Assembly: GCF_014898055.3 (NCBI RefSeq)
Contig: NW_026555331.1
Coordinates: forward strand, 103,066,684-103,130,683
Length of the DNA stretch: 64,000 bases
Direction: 5' to 3'
Origin: Talpa occidentalis
Taxonomy: Eukaryota; Chordata; Mammalia; Eulipotyphla; Talpidae
The position numbers and the translations under genes are program-made. Below the pieces are notes generated by a model. It saw nothing but the letters and a program-made list of their open reading frames with translations, was not told where the DNA came from and did not search any database. Positions 22,550 through 34,439 of the stretch are shown in pieces (position 1 is the stretch's first letter; each line of letters opens with the position of its first letter).

Positions 22550-23635
22550 CTTGGTTTTATCTCAGAGATTCTCCATGGCTGACCCATGGAGACTTAATGA
22601 AGCTTTGGGGGCGGGGGAGGAAGCAGGTTTAATGGAAGGCCAATAATAGCTACTGAAATTGTTCTTTGGAGTCAAAATTAAATAAACCAAACCAAAGTCG
22701 TCTAAGGTAGGCGTTTTGGTAACACTCTACTTATTGGACACAACTTCACTGTGCTATGGGTGTGAATCTACTTGTCTCTTTTGGTCAATCATTGTTACAC
22801 GGCTTCAGTTGTCTCAGTGTAATGGATCCTGACACTGTCCCTGTGACTTCATAAGGAGAAGCTTAATCTCTGAGATAAAACCAAGTTGCTGTTCTTAAGG
22901 AACTCAGAGCAGCTTAAATACAACCCTGCCCCAGAGTGAGCACTCAGTGTTTATCGAAGATTATTTCCTGAAAAAGTGGGATGAAGACATATACAACTAC
23001 CTCGGAGGACTTGTCAGTCAGGTTTTTGATTGTATTATTATTCCACGGTGTTCTCAAGCAAGCAAGCAGAGGATTTTATGAATCTCTGTGGGTAGAAATT
23101 CAATAGGTTATAAAAACATCATAATGCAACTATACTTAGAACACCTTACTAGAATAAACAGACTAAACTGGAAATGTTACATAAAATTAGGGATTTTTTG
23201 AACAAGCAGACAGCAATTATATATTTGTGGGGGGGGGGGAATCTACCTTGTCTGGAAATGAAGAAATTTGAGCAGACATAAGCAAAATTATATTCGTGTA
23301 ATTTGTGTTTTCTTTCCTCTTTCCCCTCCTGAAGATAGCCTATAGGGCTGAGGTCATGCCCTCAAAATCATCCTCATTTAAACAGAAGGTTTTAGTAGTT
23401 GTTAAAAACATTTAAATTCATACTAAGATGAGAATGACTAACAACACATAATGAGATATTCTTTTGGAGGTATATTTACGTTTTACTGATGAGCATCCAA
23501 TCCAATAAGCACTACACTGTTTATATCCAAGCACTATGCTGTGGGCTCTATATGATACAACCCTGCTCCTGGCCCAAGTGACATAAAGTTAGGTTGAACT
23601 CCAGATTCAGCTTGCTTGATCCTCCTGACCTAAAC
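22550..23635. other. Unassigned DNA with an 11-bp G run
   Basis: No gene or repeat is recognised. A pure G11 run lies at 23229-23239. Confidence 0.4.
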
Positions 23636-23639
23636 AAAA

Positions 23640-24495
23640 ATCTTAATCTCCCCACCACCATCTCAGTAAATAACATCCAGAGTCCACTCAAGCCATTAAG
23701 CTAAAAACGTAGGTGGCATTCATAATGGTTCTCTTGATTAAGTCTGCTGCTCTGCCTCAACAATATATGTCAGGCCCCATATGCTTCTCCTCATCTCCAT
23801 CTCCTGGTTTAAGCCACCATCATCTTACATCTGGACTGGAAATGTCCTCCCAAGTGGTTCCTGATTCCCTCTTTACCTCCCCCTGCCGCAGCCCACAATG
23901 TGTTCTCTACATGGCGGCCAGAGCAGCCTCTTAAAAACATAAATGAGATCATGGCACTCTCCTCTAATGACTTCCCATTGTACTGGATGTAAAATCTGAA
24001 CTTTTTATCATGACCTCAAGACCATACTGAACCTGGCCTCACCAGCTTTCTAGCCTCATCTCCTGTTGTTCTTGTTTTTTGCTAACTCTGCTCCAAACCA
24101 CATTGTCTTTGTTTTCAGTTTTCTGAATAAGCCAAATTTGTCCTACCTCAGAACCTTTGCATTGGCTGTTCCCTTCACATGGAAACATGTGAAGGGCTTG
24201 TCACCTGGCAGGCTTCATTCTATCATTTCAGTATCAGCCCAACTCTCACCTCCTCAAGGAGGCCTCTTCTGTATAAAGGACCCCTCCCAAACATACTCTG
24301 CCACAGCAGTGTGTTTTGAGTACTTTCATTACACTTGGTCCCATCTACCCCCCTTGCTTGCTTGTCCATCTCCCTGTATGCCTCGCCTTTATTAAATACC
24401 CACTAGAATGCAAGATCTATGCAAGTGAAAATCTTGTTCATTACTACATCTCAATTTATATTAAGGACATTCTATATTTATTGAATGAATGAAGA
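23640..24495 (+). mobile_element. Long L2 LINE 3' copy
   Basis: This is the best-preserved L2 in the window. 'GCAGCCCACAATGTGTTCTC', 'AATGAGATCATGGCACTCTC', 'CCTCAGAACCTTTGCATTGG', 'CTCACCTCCTCAAGGAGGCC', 'CACTAGAATGCAAGATCTAT' and 'TATTTATTGAATGAATGAA' occur in consensus order. It covers part of the degraded ORF2 end and the whole 3' UTR, with no open frame. Confidence 0.85.
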
Positions 24496-24499
24496 TGCA

Positions 24500-25560
24500 A
24501 GATAGAAAGTTTGGATGAGAAACCCTTCCTTTTAAATCACAGCCCTCCCCGTGGACAAGCTTTACCAGCCTGATGTGAAAGGAATTTAAATGCTAACTTC
24601 CAAGTACAGGTAGTTTTAGAAACTAAAAGGAAAGAAAATACACAAGACATAATTCCAAGTAATAAACAGGAAGAACTGCAGGAAGCATAGTGTGAACAGT
24701 GATGACAGTCTCCATTCTGGATAGAGAAGGAAGGAAAAAATCACCAGTTCTTCAGTCCTTTTAAGAGAAACATCAAGAACAGCTAAGTACTACTTTGGAT
24801 ACTTTAAAAAGAAGAGTTTGGAAAAAATTCTCAGGCAGTTTGGAGCTTGTTTTTTAACATTACTTATGGAAAGGCCTAGAAAAGAGAGTAGTGCAGATCA
24901 ACAAACCCAAACCCCCCACTCCAATGCAAAGACAGGTCACAGCTCATTTTATTGAAGTTATGTTGGGTGGCTAAGGTAGGGGCAGGGAGCAGCTTAAAAC
25001 CTGAAATTCATCCAAAAGAAGCAAGAGAAAGCGTCTCCACCTCAAAGAATTAAAGAAGGTGACAAGGAAGGATCCTGTACATGCATCATTCATCAGAGAC
25101 ACCTAATAGCTTACAGTGGAGTCCACAGCCATTTGATTGTCACAATATAAAAAAGTTGCTCATGTTGACAAAAAAGAAAAGAAATTTAGAATTTTCGGCT
25201 CTGGTCTAAAGAGGATAGTGCAACATTCCTATTTCCAGATAGTCTGGTGGAAGTAAACAACTCCAGGAAAAAAGACAAAGATCCCTTCTGCAGAAGCTGG
25301 CATGACAGGGGTAAGACCTGAGCACTTACAGAAGAGCTCGTTGGGTCAGTAGAGTGACGGCTCCTCTGACCCGAAGAGACAAGTGAGGAAACAGACCTGT
25401 TAACAGCCCCAACCAGCTGTGGTGGTTATTCCAACTTTAAAAAATATTAGACAAGATTTCCCACCAAGACTATTAGAAATTATAGAAAGAGAAATGACTG
25501 AATCAGTACACAAAATACGATTATGGCTAAGTACTTTTGTGGGCTGAGAGCTGGAGCATC
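24500..25560. other. Unassigned AT-rich DNA
   Basis: Nothing recognised. Confidence 0.4.
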
Positions 25561-25564
25561 ACAG

Positions 25565-25720
25565 AACTAGGGACTTTGAGGTCATCCTGGGCCAGATCCC
25601 AGTGCTGCCATTTGTAAACAAACCATGTGTCCTTTGGCAAGTTCCTTAACATGACCATGCCTCCAATTACTCAGATCTACAATGGTGATAGCAATACAGA
25701 CATCATAAGTTATTGAGGAC
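25565..25720 (+). mobile_element. MIR SINE remnant
   Basis: 'CCCAGTGCTGCCATTTGTAA', 'TGTCCTTTGGCAAGTTCCTT' and 'CTACAATGGTGATAGCAATA' follow MIR in plus orientation. Confidence 0.7.
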
Positions 25721-25752
25721 TAAAAGTATATATATTTTAAAATTGATGCATA

Positions 25753-26020
25753 GGGCCTCCCCAGTGGCGCAGTGCTTGAGCGCTGGGTTGCGAAGCTGCC
25801 CGCGGCCTCTGCAGCGCCAGTTCATTCCCTGGCCGCTGGCCGAGTGTCCCACATGGCGCACAGACCTCTCCTGCCGCCCGCTGCTCCCCTCAGCAGTGTG
25901 CTTCAGTCCTTCTGCCATTTCTGCTCCCTGCTCTGGCTCTGGTGAATTCTCTCACCCTCCCGCACTTCTGACTGTACCCAGTGCTTGTATAAATAAATAA
26001 ATAAATCTTTAAAATAAAAG
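25753..26020 (+). mobile_element. tRNA-derived SINE
   Basis: This is a full-length copy with A box TGGCGCAGTGC and a decayed B box (AGTTCATTCCC), a TATAAATAAATAAATAAATCTTT tail and a 14-bp target-site duplication AAAATTGATGCATA / AAAATAGATGCATA at 25739-25752 and 26021-26034. Confidence 0.95.
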
Positions 26021-26059
26021 AAAATAGATGCATACACATGTGCACAGATATATGTGTGT

Positions 26060-26460
26060 TTTCACTGTGTAATATGTGTATATACATGTACTTTTAAGCA
26101 TGACTAGGCCTAGCACATAACAATAAACAGTAGCGTCCTTCTCTCTTCCTTCATGGGGTCAGAGCTGGACTCATCTTTAAATGTTCTGAAAAGAAGCCAA
26201 AGGTAGAAACTCTTTTGGCCCCACACATGCCAAACTCACAGCTGACTATAAAATGATTTCATAAGGCTATGAAAGGGGAAGAAAAGAATCATATTGTGTT
26301 TAAGGAAGGCAGGTGTAGGCCACCAGAGTTCATGTTCAGAAGGACCCCCAAGGTGCCTGGCCACCTGTTGAGTCCAGCCCTGCTCTGGGGGTGATGAACA
26401 ACCCATGCAAGGATCCCAGTTCTGGCCTAAAGTAGTCATAACACCCACATCTGCCCTTAT
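26060..26460. other. Unassigned DNA
   Basis: Nothing recognised apart from AT/TG-rich text at 26040-26095. Confidence 0.4.
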
Positions 26461-26464
26461 GTAG

Positions 26465-26650
26465 TACTTTCTCTAAGCCAGGTGGGATTCTCAACTCTAT
26501 ACATATATTATCTCATTTACTCTTCAGAACAATCCTACCAGATTGGAACTATTCTAATCGCCACTTTACAGATAAACTGAGTCACAGAGAAGCTAAGTGA
26601 CTTGTGCCCAAGCCTACTCTGTTCCCAACCTCATTCTCTGATCTTTACTT
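26465..26650 (-). mobile_element. MIR SINE
   Basis: 'TATTATCTCATTTACTCTTC', 'CACTTTACAGATAAACTGAG' and 'GAAGCTAAGTGACTTGTGCC' are reverse-complement MIR in order. Confidence 0.8.
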
Positions 26651-26689
26651 GCTGCTTATTTTCTAGAACCTAGTTTAATGAAGAATATT

Positions 26690-27110
26690 TCTAGAGAGTC
26701 CCTCATCATAAAGCATTTGTCCAATTTAGCAATATGCATCACAATTTAATGTACATAGCTTTGACCCAACAATTCCTTTCCTAGGAATATTCAGAATTAA
26801 TCACTGCAGCATGTAAAAATATTGTAACACAATGTTCTTTGTCACAAACCTGCTTTGAAAAATAAAAAATTTGGAAACAAGGTAAAATGACCACCATTAT
26901 GAAATGGGTTAAATAACATGTGGTGTGCCCAACCAATTACTATCCTCCAGAGGCATAAAAAGAAAGCGGCAGCTCTATGCACTGACCTGGAAAGACATCA
27001 GCATGTATGAAATGAATAAACCAAGAGAAAATACAGGATGTAGAATGATCTCACTTTTGCTATTATATTACATTATATTAGAGAGCAAAATAAATCTATA
27101 GGAGTATAAC
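26690..27110 (+). mobile_element. Old L1-class remnant (L1M/HAL1-like)
   Basis: 'TTTGACCCAACAATTCCTTT', 'CTAGGAATATTCAGAATTAA', 'AAATTTGGAAACAAGGTAAA' and 'TGAAATGGGTTAAATAACAT' are the end of an L1-class ORF2 plus 3' UTR. All frames are broken. Confidence 0.7.
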
Positions 27111-27114
27111 CAAC

Positions 27115-28555
27115 CTTGCCCCAGTTGTTTCTAGAAATTTTGCTTTTCATTGCATCTTCCTTTTATACTAATCTTTTTTTTTTTTACAATGAGTATGTGT
27201 TCATGTTTATATCAGAAAAAAATAAAGATATGTCTCCTTACGCTTGCCTCGACTTTGTGTCATCTGTTCTGTGCTGCTAGTGCTAGTCCCTCCCTGTACA
27301 AAGCCATGATGGGCTGGGAAACTGCAACTTCTTAATCACCAGGAAGATGTGAAAGGGTGGGAGAAAAATCACAGAGAAGAAGCTCCTATACTTCGGACCA
27401 ATAAAGAGGGCTGGGATGTCAAAGCCCAGAGTGTCTAAGACTTAAGTTTAAACACCGTGGGAGAAACAGATGTGTGTAGCTCTCAAAAGTCCTGCTCTCC
27501 TGCTCTCTAAATTCTCAGACACTAAAAGTGTGACACTATGATTAAAGTTTGAAAACACTATCTTTAGTTAAATGCCAAGTATGTTATCGATAGATAACAT
27601 ACGCCACAGGCATACCCCAAACTGACACAAAGTGAAAACAGATAAAACAGGCATTTATATCATTCATCCATGAGAGCGCCACAAGTGTGTGATTTGGAGC
27701 CAGGCTCCAGCCATGACACTGCCAGAGTCGCTGCAGAGACAGAATTTGGGGCAGTGGGTCAAAAGCGTCATTTTCATTGACTCATTGACGATTATCTTTT
27801 TATTCCCTTTCCATTTCCTGAGAGCCACAGACTTCTAGTGCATTAAATTATGTGCCTTGGGTTTAGATTTTCTTCTTCAAAATAAATATTTTAAGCTTTT
27901 CAAATTTGCTTTTGTGTTGTGGGTTTAGGCAACATCTTATTTGACCCATCATGGCACCAATTGCTCTATTTGACATTCAGCAAATCTTACAACCTTCAGC
28001 AGTTCACCTTCTGAATATTATTACTGGCTCATTTTATTTTCGAATGTTACTTTCCAATGGAGCATATCAGTGTTAACAATAAAATCATCCTGAAGATCCA
28101 CACTATATTTGACATTTAGCTTTTGTTTATTGAAATCCATACATCTGAAACCCACACCTGGAATTTCCAACTACTAAATTATTATAACCCGCATTTACTA
28201 ATATAATTAACTATATATAGGTTAATATGTTGGTATAATTATACCACTAGCTATATAAAGATATCTTTGGTAAGGTCACAAACACACTATTTACCCACCT
28301 TCCCACAGCCCCTCAAAACGTGACTCTGTCTTTCTCAGTAAATAGAAATAAAGCAAAACACTGTGCATTCAAAACTTTTATTTATTTTGGTTATGTCCAA
28401 ATTCTTAATATACAAGTTCTTAAACCAAAATTTTGTTTGTCATCTTGACAATAGCACCCAACAGGGAACAGCACCTCCAGTGGCAGATTTCTAGCTGTTC
28501 TTTCATCCCATGTTCCCATTATTGCAGGCCCTCCATTCTCTGGGTAAAGCACAGG
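27115..28555. other. AT-rich DNA, no repeat recognised
   Basis: Only small AT-rich runs stand out. 27780-28300 is strikingly AT-rich without known repeat phrases and has several ATTA/TAAT cores, so it could be conserved non-coding sequence. A single sequence cannot show this. Confidence 0.35.
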
Positions 28556-28569
28556 AAACAAATAGCTCA

Positions 28570-29010
28570 TAAACTCTGGTTTTCAATGTGCTGCCATTGA
28601 CCCCTTTGACAGATGAGTGGACACACAAAACCATGGTATTTACCTACAGTGGACTATTTTCGGCCTTTAAAAGGATGGGAATTCTGGCACACAAATGCTA
28701 CAACGAGGGTGAGCCTCAAGGCTGTTGCGTGAAGTGGAATGAGCCAGTCACAAAAAGGAAAATGCAGAATGATCCCACTTCTGTGAGGTGCCTGGAAGAG
28801 GGAATTCACAGAGGCAAAGCAGGATGGTGGCTGGAGAGCAGGGAGAGGGCTGTGGGGGCTATTAATGGGTATAGAGTTTCAGTTTTGCAAGACGAAGAGA
28901 GATGACTTGCACAACAATATGAATGTCCCTATTATTACTAAAATGTATACTTTTAAATGGTTATGATAATTTTATGATATGTATACTTTACCACAATTAA
29001 AATCTAAAAA
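28570..29010 (+). mobile_element. Old L1M 3' end
   Basis: 'AATGAGCCAGTCACAAAAAG', 'GAATGATCCCACTTCTGTGA', 'GATGGTGGCTGGAGAGCAGG' and 'GTATACTTTACCACAATTAA' are the 3' part of an L1M element. The 105-codon open frame at 28588-28905 is degraded ORF2 and 3' UTR text, not a gene. Confidence 0.75.
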
Positions 29011-29019
29011 AATTTTTTT

Positions 29020-29435
29020 CAGTTTACTAAAATTGTATGAGGGCACTATCTCCACAGTGGGCTATAAAAGCTACTTGTTTTATCAACAGCCACATTAACC
29101 TCATGGTTTCCCAAATATGCCACAAAGAAATGTGTCTGTAGAATTGAGGCTACTAGAGGGGTAAGAGTGATGGGAACAGGTATGGGACAGGGTCCTAGGG
29201 AAGGACTAAGGATGCTAGCAGTGGGTGTGGTATGGTGATATATACCTATGGAGGTGTAACCTATACCCCTAAATCATACACAGTGTGGTTAGCCCCTGTT
29301 ACTGCAGTAATAATAAATATATAATATATATATAATATACACAATATATATTATATATATTTTTTCCAAAGGAAAAAAATGATGAAGAGACTCCCTGAAA
29401 AGACAGCAGGTACCTGTAATTAGAAAATTTACATT
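29020..29435. other. Unassigned DNA with AT-rich run
   Basis: A run of TA-rich sequence at 29308-29362 can fold on itself. The rest is unrecognised. Confidence 0.5.
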
Positions 29436-29439
29436 TAAA

Positions 29440-31145
29440 AGTCTTTCTGTATGTTGAGGATATTGACAATAGTTTCTAAGCTTTATATGGCATGGCAAAG
29501 ACCCGGAACAGCCACCACAATACTGAAGGAGAAGAACAAAAGTAGAGACGACTGACACTGTACAACTTCAAGATTTACTATAAAGCTACAGCATTCACTA
29601 TAGTGTGTTATTTTTTAAAAAGTGTGATATTGGTGAAGAATAGACAAATAGATAAATGGAACAGAATAGAGACCCAGAAGTAGACCACATAAATATAGTC
29701 AACTGATCTTGGACAAATGAACAAATTTAATACAGGGGAGAAAAGATAGTCCTTTTACAACGGTGCTAGAACAACAGACATCCATGTGCAAAAAAATGGA
29801 CCTAGACATAGACCTTACACCCCCTCACAAAAAATAAACTCATGTGGATCATAGACTTAAGTATAAAATGCCAGATTCCTAGACGTTAACACAGGAGAAA
29901 TCTAGATGCCATTGGGTATGACAATAACTTTTTAGATACAACACCAAGGATGTGATCCATGAACAAAAGATTGGTAAGCTGGACTTGATTAAAATGAAAA
30001 CTGTCTGTTCTGTGAAAGACACCATCAAGAGAACGAGAAGACAAGCCACAAACTGAGAGAAAATGTTTGCAAAAGCTATGTCATGGACTATTATCCAAAA
30101 TATACAAAGCACATTTACAACTCACAGTAAGAACCTAAACAATCCAATTTGAAAATGGGCAAAATATCTAAACAGACACTGCATCAAAGAAGACATGCAG
30201 GTGACAAATAAGCATATAAAAAGATTGCCAATGAAAATGAGATATTGTTATATGCCCATTATATACCAGTGTATACTTCTTAGAATGGCAAGAATCCAAA
30301 GCACACATAACACCAAATGCTCTTGAGAATGTAGGCAACAGAAGCTCTCATTCATTACTTGTGGGCATGCAAAATGGTACAGCCACTTTGGAAAGACACT
30401 TCGGTCATTTCGCTCAAAACTAAACATATTCTTACTTTTCATGTAATCCAGTAATACACTCCTTGGTATTTACCCAAAGGAATTGAAATTTTAAGTATAC
30501 ACAAAAACCTGACATGGATGTTTATAGCAGCTTTATTCATAAATGTCAAAACTTGGAAGAAACCAAAATATCCTGCAGTAGGTGCATGGATAAATAAACT
30601 GTGGTCCTTCTAGACAATGGAATATTGTTAAGTGTTAAAAAGAAATCAGCTATCGAAGCCATAAAAAGATGTACAAGAGAATTAAATGCACATTACTAAG
30701 TGAAAGAAGCCAATCCAAAAAGGCTATAAACTCTAATTCCAACCATATGACATTCTCCAAAAGGTAAAATCATGGAGCAATAAAAAAAATCAGTGTCTGC
30801 CAGGGGCTGAAGAGGAGGAAGGGATGAACAGGATGAATAGGGAGAGGAGTTTTAGGCAGTGAAACTATTCTCATGTTAGAAACAGTGTATATACGCCATT
30901 GTACGTCCATCCAAACCCAGCGTGTAGAAGAGTGAACCCTAATGTAAACTGTGGATTCTGGGTGACAATGATGTGCCATTGTTAGCTCATCAATTTTAAG
31001 AAATGTACCTCTCTGGATGTCACAAATAGGGGAGGACTTGCATGTGGCGGGGGTGGTGGTAGGGAGGCTGTTATGGGAACTCTATTTTCTTCTACCTTTT
31101 GCTGTGAACCTAGAACTGCACTCAAAAATGAAGTCTATTAATAAC
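29440..31145 (+). mobile_element. Old L1M copy, ORF2 end and 3' UTR
   Basis: Degraded L1 ORF2 begins near 'CTAAGCTTTATATGGCATGG' and 'ATTTACTATAAAGCTACAGC'. It continues through 'ATAGACCCAGAAG'-like and 'GAGAAAATGTTTGCAAAAGC' text and the zinc-motif region, and ends with the long L1ME-type 3' UTR ('GTGAACCCTAATGTAAACTG', 'GCTGTGAACCTAGAACTGCA'). Stops and frameshifts are frequent in all frames, so it is inactive. Confidence 0.85.
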
Positions 31146-31149
31146 AATA

Positions 31150-31600
31150 TTTAAAAGACTTCCTACTGTATGATTCCAGGTATACAACATTCTGTAAAGG
31201 CAAGACTATAAAAATAGAAATAAAAGATTAGTAATTGTCAGGGATTCCAGAAGGACAGGGGAGGGATGAATAGAAGGGGCACAGAGGATTTTCAGGGTGC
31301 AAAACTATTCTGTAAGATACTGTAACAGTGGGTATAAGACATAATGCCTTTGTTAAAGCCCATAGAACTGTACAACAGAAAAACGGAAATTTATGTGAAG
31401 TATCCACATTAGTTAATAATAACCTACCAATACTGGTTCATTAATTGTAACAAATATATCACCCTAATGCAAAGTGTTAATAATAGGGGGCAACAGGGCA
31501 AAAGGGGCAACTATTTAGGACCTCTCTGTACTATCTGCTCAACTTTACCTTGAATCTAAAATTGCTCTGAAAAACAAAATTTTTTTTATTAATATAAAAG
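31150..31600 (+). mobile_element. Second L1M 3' UTR copy
   Basis: Directly after the previous L1, the same type of 3' UTR starts again ('GTATGATTCCAGGTATACAA', 'AGTAATTGTCAGGGATTCCA', 'ACTGTACAACAGAAAAACGG', 'CTTGAATCTAAAATTGCTCT'). It is either a separate truncated insertion or a tandem duplication of the 3' end. Confidence 0.75.
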
Positions 31601-31604
31601 CTTT

Positions 31605-32175
31605 CGACATGAGGCTGCCTCTGCCAACCTGCTGCCAGTGGTCTAAGCCCTCCCTGCGAGAGGTGAAAAATAAAAGCTGCTCCTTTGAATATTCCAGGTT
31701 CTGTTCCAGGAGCAAGGAAATAGGATCATCTCTTTCCAAAGAGCACTAGACAGTTGCCTTCCCTATGGGGAAATCTTCCCTCCTCCATCCCATGTGACCT
31801 TTGTGAGATGACTAATCATGATGCCTCTTTTCCTCCAAAGGGTGAGCATGTGACCCCCCAAACACCAAAATTTGCCCTCCCAGAAACATAGGAACACAGA
31901 GGTGAAGTGATGGGAGTGCTGCAAAGACAATGCCCTTCCATCCCTGCAACCAGCTCTTTCCAAGACCTGACTATTGAGTTCTAACTACAAAGGTTTCCAA
32001 TATCTTTACCGAAGAAGTCCTATCTCGAGTTAGCCAGAGCTGCGTAGAGAGCTTGCGGCCAGAACCCTAACTGAGACATCTGGGGGAAAGACACCAAAAT
32101 GCCAGCCTCATTTGTACCAATTTCTAACCAAGAAAAATGGTTAGAATTAGTTGGAAGAAAAAATGGGGGACAAGG
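31605..32175. other. Unassigned DNA
   Basis: Nothing recognised. Confidence 0.4.
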
Positions 32176-32179
32176 GATC

Positions 32180-32295
32180 AGAGTGGTACCAGTGTTTGAA
32201 AATGCCTGCTGCGTGCCGGGCTCTGCACAGGGTGGGGGAGTGCAGAGATGAACACGATGAAGGTTGCACTCCAAGAACTTAGAGTGATCCAGTGG
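32180..32295 (-). mobile_element. L2 LINE 3' fragment
   Basis: 'TGCGTGCCGGGCTCTGCACA', 'GAGATGAACACGATGAAGG' and 'CCAAGAACTTAGAGTGATCC' are reverse L2 phrases. Confidence 0.55.
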
Positions 32296-32353
32296 ACAGA
32301 AGGTGGGCTTGGGACAAGCCTGGCTTCCCCTCTCCAGTCTGCCCTCACTTCTT

Positions 32354-32630
32354 TTTATTTTTTTGTAAGATTTGTATATTTATGCATATAAGAGCTGGGG
32401 TACAGGCCAGAGATGCAGGGGGTGAAAGGATTCACCAGAGACAGAGCAGGGAGCAGAACAGGCAGACTGATTGAAATACACTGCTGAGGGCAGCAGAGGG
32501 GGAGACAGGAGAGGTCTGCTGTGCCATGTGGGTTTCTCCCTGGCTGGCCGGGGATTGAACTCATGCTGCAGAGGCTGCTACTGCTTCATAATGGTGCTGT
32601 GCTTAACCCCTTGCGCCACCAGGGAGGCCC
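32354..32630 (-). mobile_element. tRNA-derived SINE, older subfamily
   Basis: This minus-strand copy is of the older type: GCATATAAGAGCTGGGG tail side, GGGGATTGAAC B-box complement, CCCCTTGCGCCACCAGGGAG head. GCCCTCACTTCTT lies just before it (32341-32353). The matching right copy was displaced to 33280-33292 by the L1 that follows. Confidence 0.92.
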
Positions 32631-33279
32631 ACTTTTTTTTTTCATAATTTCTTTATTTTTTTATTCTTACAATGGTTGCTTTCTTTTCTCAGGTGTAGTC
32701 CCCACAGAATTGTAGTTCCCACCAATTCACCCGTGCACCTCACCATAGTCCCTTGTGCTCTTCCCGCCCTTGTCTTGATCCCTTTCCCATCCCCTGTCCT
32801 GTAGAATGTCTCTGATTTATAGTTGTCTATTTTTGTTTTGTTTTGTTAAAACTTTTTTTTTTAAGATTTATTTATTTATTTATACAAGCACTGGGTACAG
32901 TCAGAAGCACGGGAGGGTGAGAGAATTCACCAGAGCCAGAGGGGAGAGCAGAGCAGGCAGACTGACGAAGTACACTGCCGAGGGGAGCAGCGGGCGGCAG
33001 GAGAGGTCTGCGCGCCATATGGGACCCTCACCCAGGAGCCGGGGATCGAACCTGCAGCCGGGGATCGAACCATCACTGCAGAAGCTGCGGGCAGCTTCGC
33101 AACCCAGTGCTCAACCGCTGCGCCACCAGGGAGGCCCTATTTTTGTTTTGTTTTGTTGTTATTATCATTTTTTCCCTTGATCCCCTATATTCCTCCTATA
33201 AGCAAAACCATCCAGTATTTTTCTTTTTCCTTCTGACTTATTTCACTGAGCATAATCCCTTCAAGTTCCACCCATATTT
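32631..33279 (-). mobile_element. L1 3' end, interrupted by a SINE
   Basis: A T-rich start (32633-32641), an L1 3' UTR and the extreme end of ORF2 ('TTATTTCACTGAGCATAATC' near 33240) show a minus-strand, 5'-truncated L1. It is split at 32848-33137 by a young SINE. Its 3' UTR is not alignable by eye with those of the L1s at 6310 and 43038, so it is a different L1 lineage. Confidence 0.85.
32848..33137 (-). mobile_element. tRNA-derived SINE with duplicated B box
   Basis: This SINE is inserted in the L1 above with a 20-bp duplication TATTTTTGTTTTGTTTTGTT at 32828-32847 and 33138-33157. A 19-bp internal tandem duplication gives two copies of GCCGGGGATCGAACC (33038-33052 and 33057-33071), hence two complete B boxes on the minus strand. 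Confidence 0.95.
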
Positions 33280-33292
33280 GCCCTCACTTCTT

Positions 33293-33460
33293 ATGGGCAC
33301 TTGTTTCAATCACTTAATCCCCATGTGGCTGTTTGACCAACTAAAAGGAATAAAATGTACTTATGTTCCATTCCATTGCCAAAATTAAAAATGTACACAG
33401 TCCCTACTATGATGCTTGGCACAAAGTAGATGTTAAATATATAACAATATGGATTTTAAA
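33293..33460. other. Short unassigned stretch
   Basis: Nothing firm. 33385-33430 ('CCCTACTATGATGCTTGGCA', 'AAGTAGATGTTAAATA') may be a scrap of an L2 or MIR 3' end. Confidence 0.35.
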
Positions 33461-33473
33461 AATTTAGTCTTTT

Positions 33474-33742
33474 TTAAAAAAGATTTATTTTATTTATGCA
33501 TACAAGAGCTCCGGTGCAGGCCAGAGATGTAGGGGGGTGAGAGGATTCACCAGAGACAGAGTGGGGAACAGAGCAGGCAGATTGACTGAAACACTCTTCT
33601 GAGGGGAACAGTGGGTGAGTCAGGAGAGGTTTGCTGCGCCATGTGGGTAGCTCCCTGGCCAGCAAGGGATTGAATTGTGCTGCAGAGGCTGCGGACAACT
33701 TCATAGGTCACATCTTAACCCCTTGCGCCACCAGGGAGGCCC
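33474..33742 (-). mobile_element. tRNA-derived SINE, older subfamily
   Basis: This is a minus-strand copy with the older tail (GCATACAAGAGCT on the plus strand) and older head. The probable target-site duplication is ATTTAGTCTTTT / ATTTGGTCTTTT at 33462-33473 and 33745-33756. CpGs are mostly lost. Confidence 0.92.
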
Positions 33743-33919
33743 TTATTTGGTCTTTTAAAGTTCTTTTTATAAGTAATATCAAACATATACAAAAGAGTAT
33801 TTAGAGAGCATAAAATATAGATTTTACAGACACATCATATCTGTGTTAAACACTGGCCATCCTGGGATTTGTATGCCTCCCAGGCTAATGCTTTTACATT
33901 TTTTAATGGCTGAAAGATC

Positions 33920-34140
33920 TAAAGAAGAATAATATTTCATGATCTGTGAAAATCCCATATAATTCAAATATGTGTCCATAAGTAAAGTTTCATTGGCACA
34001 CAGTCATGCTCATTCTTCACACCCCTTGCACACTACAATGGTAGCATGGAGCAGCTGTAACAGGGATTATGTGGCCTGCAAGGCCAAACAGTTCCTGTCT
34101 GGCCCTGGAACACTGGGAAAGTTTGCCAACCCCTGACTTA
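33920..34140 (+). mobile_element. hAT MITE remnant
   Basis: 'TAAGTAAAGTTTCATTGGCA', 'CACAGTCATGCTCATTC', 'AACAGTTCCTGTCTGGCC' and the end 'GTTTGCCAACCCCTGACTT' match the 3' half of a common mammalian hAT MITE. The family name is left open. Confidence 0.65.
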
Positions 34141-34144
34141 AAAA

Positions 34145-34435
34145 AATGAAAGGTTACCATTACCTCTGAAACTTTGGGGTGCCTATCCCCGGTTGCCTCT
34201 CCCTCTCTCCTTCCTTCCCACAAAGAGGTCATCTTTACCCTGGACCCTGTCTTATTACCTTGTTTTTCTCCCCACCTTTCACGTCTGCATTCTAAACAAA
34301 ATATCACTTGGTTTTGCCTGTTTTTGACCTTCTAACAAAAGAATTCATGCTCCCTCATTTGTGACTTTCCTTTTTTTTTTTTTTGCCAACAACTTTTTGA
34401 TCTCAAAAAATTGACCTATGTAACTGTAGCTCATT
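34145..34435. other. Unassigned DNA
   Basis: Nothing recognised. Confidence 0.35.
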
Positions 34436-34439
34436 TCAT

